Shown piece after piece: positions 6,559 to 9,058 of a DNA stretch of 9,058 bases. Under the pieces are notes generated by a model, which worked only from the letters and a program-made list of their open reading frames with translations, did not search any database and was not told the DNA's origin. Every line of letters begins with the position of its first letter. Position 1 is the stretch's first letter. The translations under genes were made by a program, and so were the position numbers. Source of the stretch: Bacteroidales bacterium 45-6 (GTDB taxonomy: Bacteria; Bacteroidota; Bacteroidia; Bacteroidales; Dysgonomonadaceae); NCBI GenBank assembly GCA_001897035.1, contig MKRS01000386.1:1-9058 (forward strand), written 5' to 3'.

Positions 6559-8304
6559 ATGCGTAGTATATTGTGTTTATTCCTTATGTTCTTTTGCTGG
6601 GTGAGTGCCTTTGCCCAGCAAAAGACATATTGTAATCCGATGAATCTGGATTATGGTTATTGCCCGATACCCAATTTTGCCACTTGGGGCAAGCACCGCA
6701 CCACGGCCGACCCGGTGATCGTAAACTACAAGGGCGATTTCTACCTGTTCTCAACCAACCAAACGGGTTATTGGTGGAGCCACGACTTGAGCGACTGGCA
6801 TTTCGTGTCGCGCCATTTTCTGGAAGAAAGCGTCGTGAAGCAGATCGACAACAAGTGGGACGACTTGTGTGCTCCCGCCGCCTGGGTGCAGGGCGATTCG
6901 CTCTGCGTGTTCGGATCCACCTATTCGAGCCTTTTCCCGATATGGGTAAGCACCCATCCGAAGGAAAACCAATGGTCGAAGGCCGTGGAGCATTTCGAAA
7001 TAGGAGGTTGGGATCCCGCATTTTTTGTGGACGACAACGGAAAACTCTACATGTACAACGGCAGCAGCAACCAATATCCGCTCTATGGAATCGAACTCGA
7101 CCGGAAAACATTCCGACCCATAGGGACGCGTAAGGAGCTGTTGCTGCTCGACGACGAAAAAATCGGCTGGCACCGCTTTGGCGAACACATGGACAATACT
7201 TTCCTGAAACCCTTCATCGAAGGGGCTTGGATGACCAAGCACCACGGGAAATACTACCTGCAATGGGGTGGCCCGGGAACCGAATTCAGCCATTATGGAG
7301 ATGGCGTGGCCATTGGCAATTCCCCATTGGGATTTTTTGAACACCAATCCTTACCCTTGAGCATGAAAGCCGGAGGTTTTGCCCGGGGAGCGGGACATGG
7401 AGCCACGTTTCAGGACAATTCCGGCGATTACTGGCATGTGTCTTCGATGAGCATCAATGTGAAAAACAACTTCGAACGGCGGATTGGAGTGTGGCCTGCG
7501 GGCTTCGACAAAGACGACGTGATGTATTGCAATACTGCTTTTGGCGATTATCCGCATTATTTGCCGGCAAACGGAGAGAAATCCGGAAAATTCACTGGCT
7601 GGATGCTGCTCAACTACAACAAGCCGGTGCAAGTATCTTCCACTTTGGGCGCATTTTATGCCAACCAAGCAGTGGACGAGAGTATGAAAACTTACTGGAG
7701 TGCCGCCACGGGTAACAAGGGTGAATGGATCATGTCCGACTTGGGAGACATCGACACCGTGAACGCCCTTCAGATAAATTATGCCGACCAGGACGCCGAA
7801 TTCATGGGCAAACAGTTGGGCATTTACCATCAATACCAGGTGTTTTATTCCACCGATGGAAAGTCGTGGAAAATGCTGATCGACAAAAGCAAGAATACAA
7901 AAGACGTGCCTCACGATTATGTCGAACTCGCTTCGCCGGTGAAAGCCCGCTTCCTGAAAATGGTGAACATCCACATGCCGACAGGAAAATTCGCCCTTTC
8001 CGGATTCCGTGCATTTGGATTGGGGAGTGGAAACAAGCCCAAGCCTGTGGAGCAGTTCATCGTATTGCGTAGCGACCAGACCGACCGCCGCAACGGCTGG
8101 CTCAAATGGAAGCCCGTGGACAATGCTTATGCCTACAACATCTACATAGGCACTTCGCCCGATAAGCTCTACAACTGCGTGATGGTGTATTCCGTGAACG
8201 AATATTATTATCCGGGCATGGATTCGCGAAAGCCTTATTATTTCGCTATTGAGGCCATCAACGAGAACGGATGCTCCGAATGGGTGAAAGGAGAAGCTCT
8301 GTGA
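6559..8304 (+). CDS. GH43-like beta-propeller glycosidase with F5/8-type-C and FN3-like domains
   Basis: The protein has 581 aa, with an SPI signal (MRSILC, hydrophobic core, AFA before Gln20). Residues about 21-345 look like a five-bladed GH43-type propeller: TADPVIVNYKGDFYLF (D51, candidate general base), GGWDPAFFVDDNGKLYMY (D152, candidate pKa modulator), IEGAWMTKHHGKYYL (E221, candidate general acid) and GAGHGATFQD (H280). The full Asp-Asp-Glu set argues for an active enzyme. C25 and C35 near the mature N-terminus could form a disulfide. Residues about 355-487 match an F5/8-type-C (discoidin) module (YWSAATGNKGEWIMSDLG, YQVFYSTDGKSW, ARFLKMVN), and about 497-578 an FN3-like module (WLKWKPVDNAYAYNIYIG, PYYFAIEAINENG). 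Activity cannot be read from sequence; GH43 members are mostly arabinofuranosidases, xylosidases or galactosidases. It follows the GH144 gene by 66 nt on the same strand, so it probably belongs to the same unit. Confidence 0.82.
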   Translation: MRSILCLFLMFFCWVSAFAQQKTYCNPMNLDYGYCPIPNFATWGKHRTTADPVIVNYKGDFYLFSTNQTGYWWSHDLSDWHFVSRHFLEESVVKQIDNKWDDLCAPAAWVQGDSLCVFGSTYSSLFPIWVSTHPKENQWSKAVEHFEIGGWDPAFFVDDNGKLYMYNGSSNQYPLYGIELDRKTFRPIGTRKELLLLDDEKIGWHRFGEHMDNTFLKPFIEGAWMTKHHGKYYLQWGGPGTEFSHYGDGVAIGNSPLGFFEHQSLPLSMKAGGFARGAGHGATFQDNSGDYWHVSSMSINVKNNFERRIGVWPAGFDKDDVMYCNTAFGDYPHYLPANGEKSGKFTGWMLLNYNKPVQVSSTLGAFYANQAVDESMKTYWSAATGNKGEWIMSDLGDIDTVNALQINYADQDAEFMGKQLGIYHQYQVFYSTDGKSWKMLIDKSKNTKDVPHDYVELASPVKARFLKMVNIHMPTGKFALSGFRAFGLGSGNKPKPVEQFIVLRSDQTDRRNGWLKWKPVDNAYAYNIYIGTSPDKLYNCVMVYSVNEYYYPGMDSRKPYYFAIEAINENGCSEWVKGEAL

Positions 8305-8318
8305 ACGGTAGCTGTTAG

Positions 8319-8349
8319 ACAATAGTCTTCGCGCGAGATTGTATTTTTT
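8319..8349 (+). terminator. Weak intrinsic terminator candidate after the GH43-like gene
   Basis: ACAAT (8319-8323) pairs with ATTGT (8338-8342). An inner three-pair extension (8327-8329 with 8335-8337, one of them G-U) is offset by a 3-nt bulge around a CGCGC loop, and T6 follows at 8344-8349. It lies 14 nt after the stop. The stem is short and bulged, so this is tentative; its placement in the longest gene-free gap (8305-8499) supports it. Confidence 0.35.
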
Positions 8350-8463
8350 CGTGCAGAGGATGCAGAGCTTTTTTAATTGTTTCTTTACGGCCTTTGAGTG
8401 AAAGTTTTTTCTCGTGCTGAGTTTCTATTAAAATAAGAAGCTATTTTATTCTCGAAAAATCCG

Positions 8464-8471
8464 TACCTTTA
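8464..8471 (+). promoter_or_regulatory. Candidate -7 promoter element upstream of the alpha/beta-hydrolase gene
   Basis: TACCTTTA matches 7 of the 8 positions of the Bacteroides -7 consensus TAnnTTTG and lies 28 nt before the ATG at 8500. No TTTG or TTG is seen at the expected -33 spacing (around 8440-8445), so support is partial. If real, it would give the last gene its own transcription start after the weak terminator at 8319-8349. Confidence 0.3.
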
Positions 8472-8499
8472 TCATCCGTCAAAACGAAGCCATATAACC

Positions 8500-9058
8500 A
8501 TGAACCGAATTCACCTCATATACCTCTTTTTGCTTTTTTCGTTTCTTTTGAATGCACAATTCATCCCGGCTTCGTATATGCAAAAAGGGAAATGGCTGCC
8601 CTATCAGGTGATGTTTCCCGAAGGGTATTCCAGCAGCAAAACATACCCTCTGGTTGTGTTCTTGCACGGCGCGGGCGAACGGGGTGACGACAACCAAAAA
8701 CAGTTGGCTTTGGGCAAAGAATTTCTGGTCTCTAATTTTCATTCCAACTATCCCGCCATCGTGATAGCTCCGCAATGCCCCATGGACAGCTATTGGTCGA
8801 ATGTGATTCGGCACAAGATAGGCGACCAAATTTTTTTCAATTTCAACACAGGCGAGGACATTACGCCTCCGATGCAATTGCTCACCGCTTTGATCCGCAA
8901 TTGGGTAGAATCCGTCAAAGTTGACAAGTCGAGGGTTTATCTCGGCGGGCTTTCGATGGGAGGCATGGGCACCTTCGAATTGTTGTGGCGGATGCCCGAC
9001 GTGTTTGCGGCTGCCTTTCCCATTTGTGGCGGGGCCAACATGCAAAAACTCGCTCTTT
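8500..9058 (+). CDS. Secreted alpha/beta-hydrolase (COG4099-like esterase/peptidase), 3' end cut by the window
   Basis: The frame is open from the ATG at 8500 to the window end, giving 186 codons without a stop, so the gene is truncated only by the window. The N-terminus is an SPI signal (MNRIHLIYLF, hydrophobic core, NA before Gln20). The visible part is an alpha/beta-hydrolase: LVVFLHGAGERGDDN (about 51-65, oxyanion-hole HG motif), IVIAPQCP (87-94) and the nucleophile elbow GGLSMGGMG with Ser152. The acid and His of the triad should lie downstream. HGAGERG is typical of the COG4099 'predicted peptidase' / PHB-depolymerase-like group, whose members include carbohydrate esterases; the substrate is unknown. 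It is on the same strand as the glycosidases after a 195-nt gap with terminator and promoter candidates, so it may be transcribed separately. Removal of acyl groups from the glycan is a guess from context. Confidence 0.8.
   Translation, partial: MNRIHLIYLFLLFSFLLNAQFIPASYMQKGKWLPYQVMFPEGYSSSKTYPLVVFLHGAGERGDDNQKQLALGKEFLVSNFHSNYPAIVIAPQCPMDSYWSNVIRHKIGDQIFFNFNTGEDITPPMQLLTALIRNWVESVKVDKSRVYLGGLSMGGMGTFELLWRMPDVFAAAFPICGGANMQKLAL

Noticed and set aside
7351..8322. Long antisense open frame opposite the GH43-like gene
   Set aside because: It lacks recognisable domains or a signal, and its sequence is explained as the complement of a well-supported coding region.
8352..8367. Short direct repeat TGCAGAG twice with a 2-nt gap, followed by T6
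   Set aside because: The copies are direct, not inverted, so they do not form a terminator stem; there is no other sign of function.
8429..8448. AT-rich inverted repeat (TAAAATA / TATTTTA) before the alpha/beta-hydrolase
   Set aside because: The seven-pair stem is entirely A-T in a very AT-rich spacer, so it would be weak and is expected by chance.
8479..9045. Antisense open frame opposite the alpha/beta-hydrolase
   Set aside because: The + strand frame has a signal peptide, HG motif and GLSMGG elbow; the antisense protein has none of these and is His/Arg-rich low-information sequence.

Overview
The window looks like part of a polysaccharide utilization locus (PUL) from a member of the Bacteroidota, probably Bacteroidales. 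The signs are two kinds of exported protein typical of the phylum (lipoproteins with a short SPII signal, and SPI-secreted proteins whose predicted mature N-terminus is Gln), starts without strong Shine-Dalgarno sequences, Bacteroides-like TAnnTTTG promoter candidates, and a run of glycoside hydrolases all on the + strand. I see no RNA gene, insertion sequence, CRISPR array or regulator gene. The SusC/SusD transporter pair expected in a PUL is not in the window and may lie just upstream.

Layout: (1) 5-823, a lipoprotein with a LamG/concanavalin-like lectin fold, probably a surface glycan-binding protein, closed by a strong intrinsic terminator (837-882). (2) 883-1007, a leader with a tandem 14-bp repeat that could be an operator. 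(3) 1008-2675, a GH144 lipoprotein with an N-terminal Ig-like (Big_5) domain. (4) 2676-2813, a spacer with a nested hairpin overlapping a promoter candidate. (5) 2814-5126, a GH3 beta-glucosidase. (6) 5128-6492, a second GH144 lipoprotein without the Ig-like domain, starting one base after the GH3 stop. (7) 6493-6558, a short spacer with a long imperfect inverted repeat. (8) 6559-8304, a GH43-like beta-propeller with F5/8-type-C and FN3-like domains. (9) 8305-8499, a spacer with a weak terminator candidate and a promoter candidate. (10) 8500 to the window end, the start of a secreted alpha/beta-hydrolase (esterase or peptidase type).

Reading: GH144 enzymes characterised so far are endo-beta-1,2-glucanases (Chitinophaga pinensis CpSGL) or exo-acting sophorohydrolases (Parabacteroides distasonis BDI_3064), and a Bacteroides GH3 (BT_3567) acts on beta-1,2-glucooligosaccharides. 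Two different GH144 proteins flanking a GH3 therefore fit a stepwise beta-1,2-glucan pathway. The Ig-domain GH144 would cut polymer, possibly at the cell surface. The compact GH144 would trim oligomers in the periplasm, and the GH3 would release glucose. The GH43-like protein and the alpha/beta-hydrolase are the least explained parts. They could remove glycosyl or acyl decorations from the glucan, which would make this a locus for substituted beta-1,2-glucan, but that is inference only.
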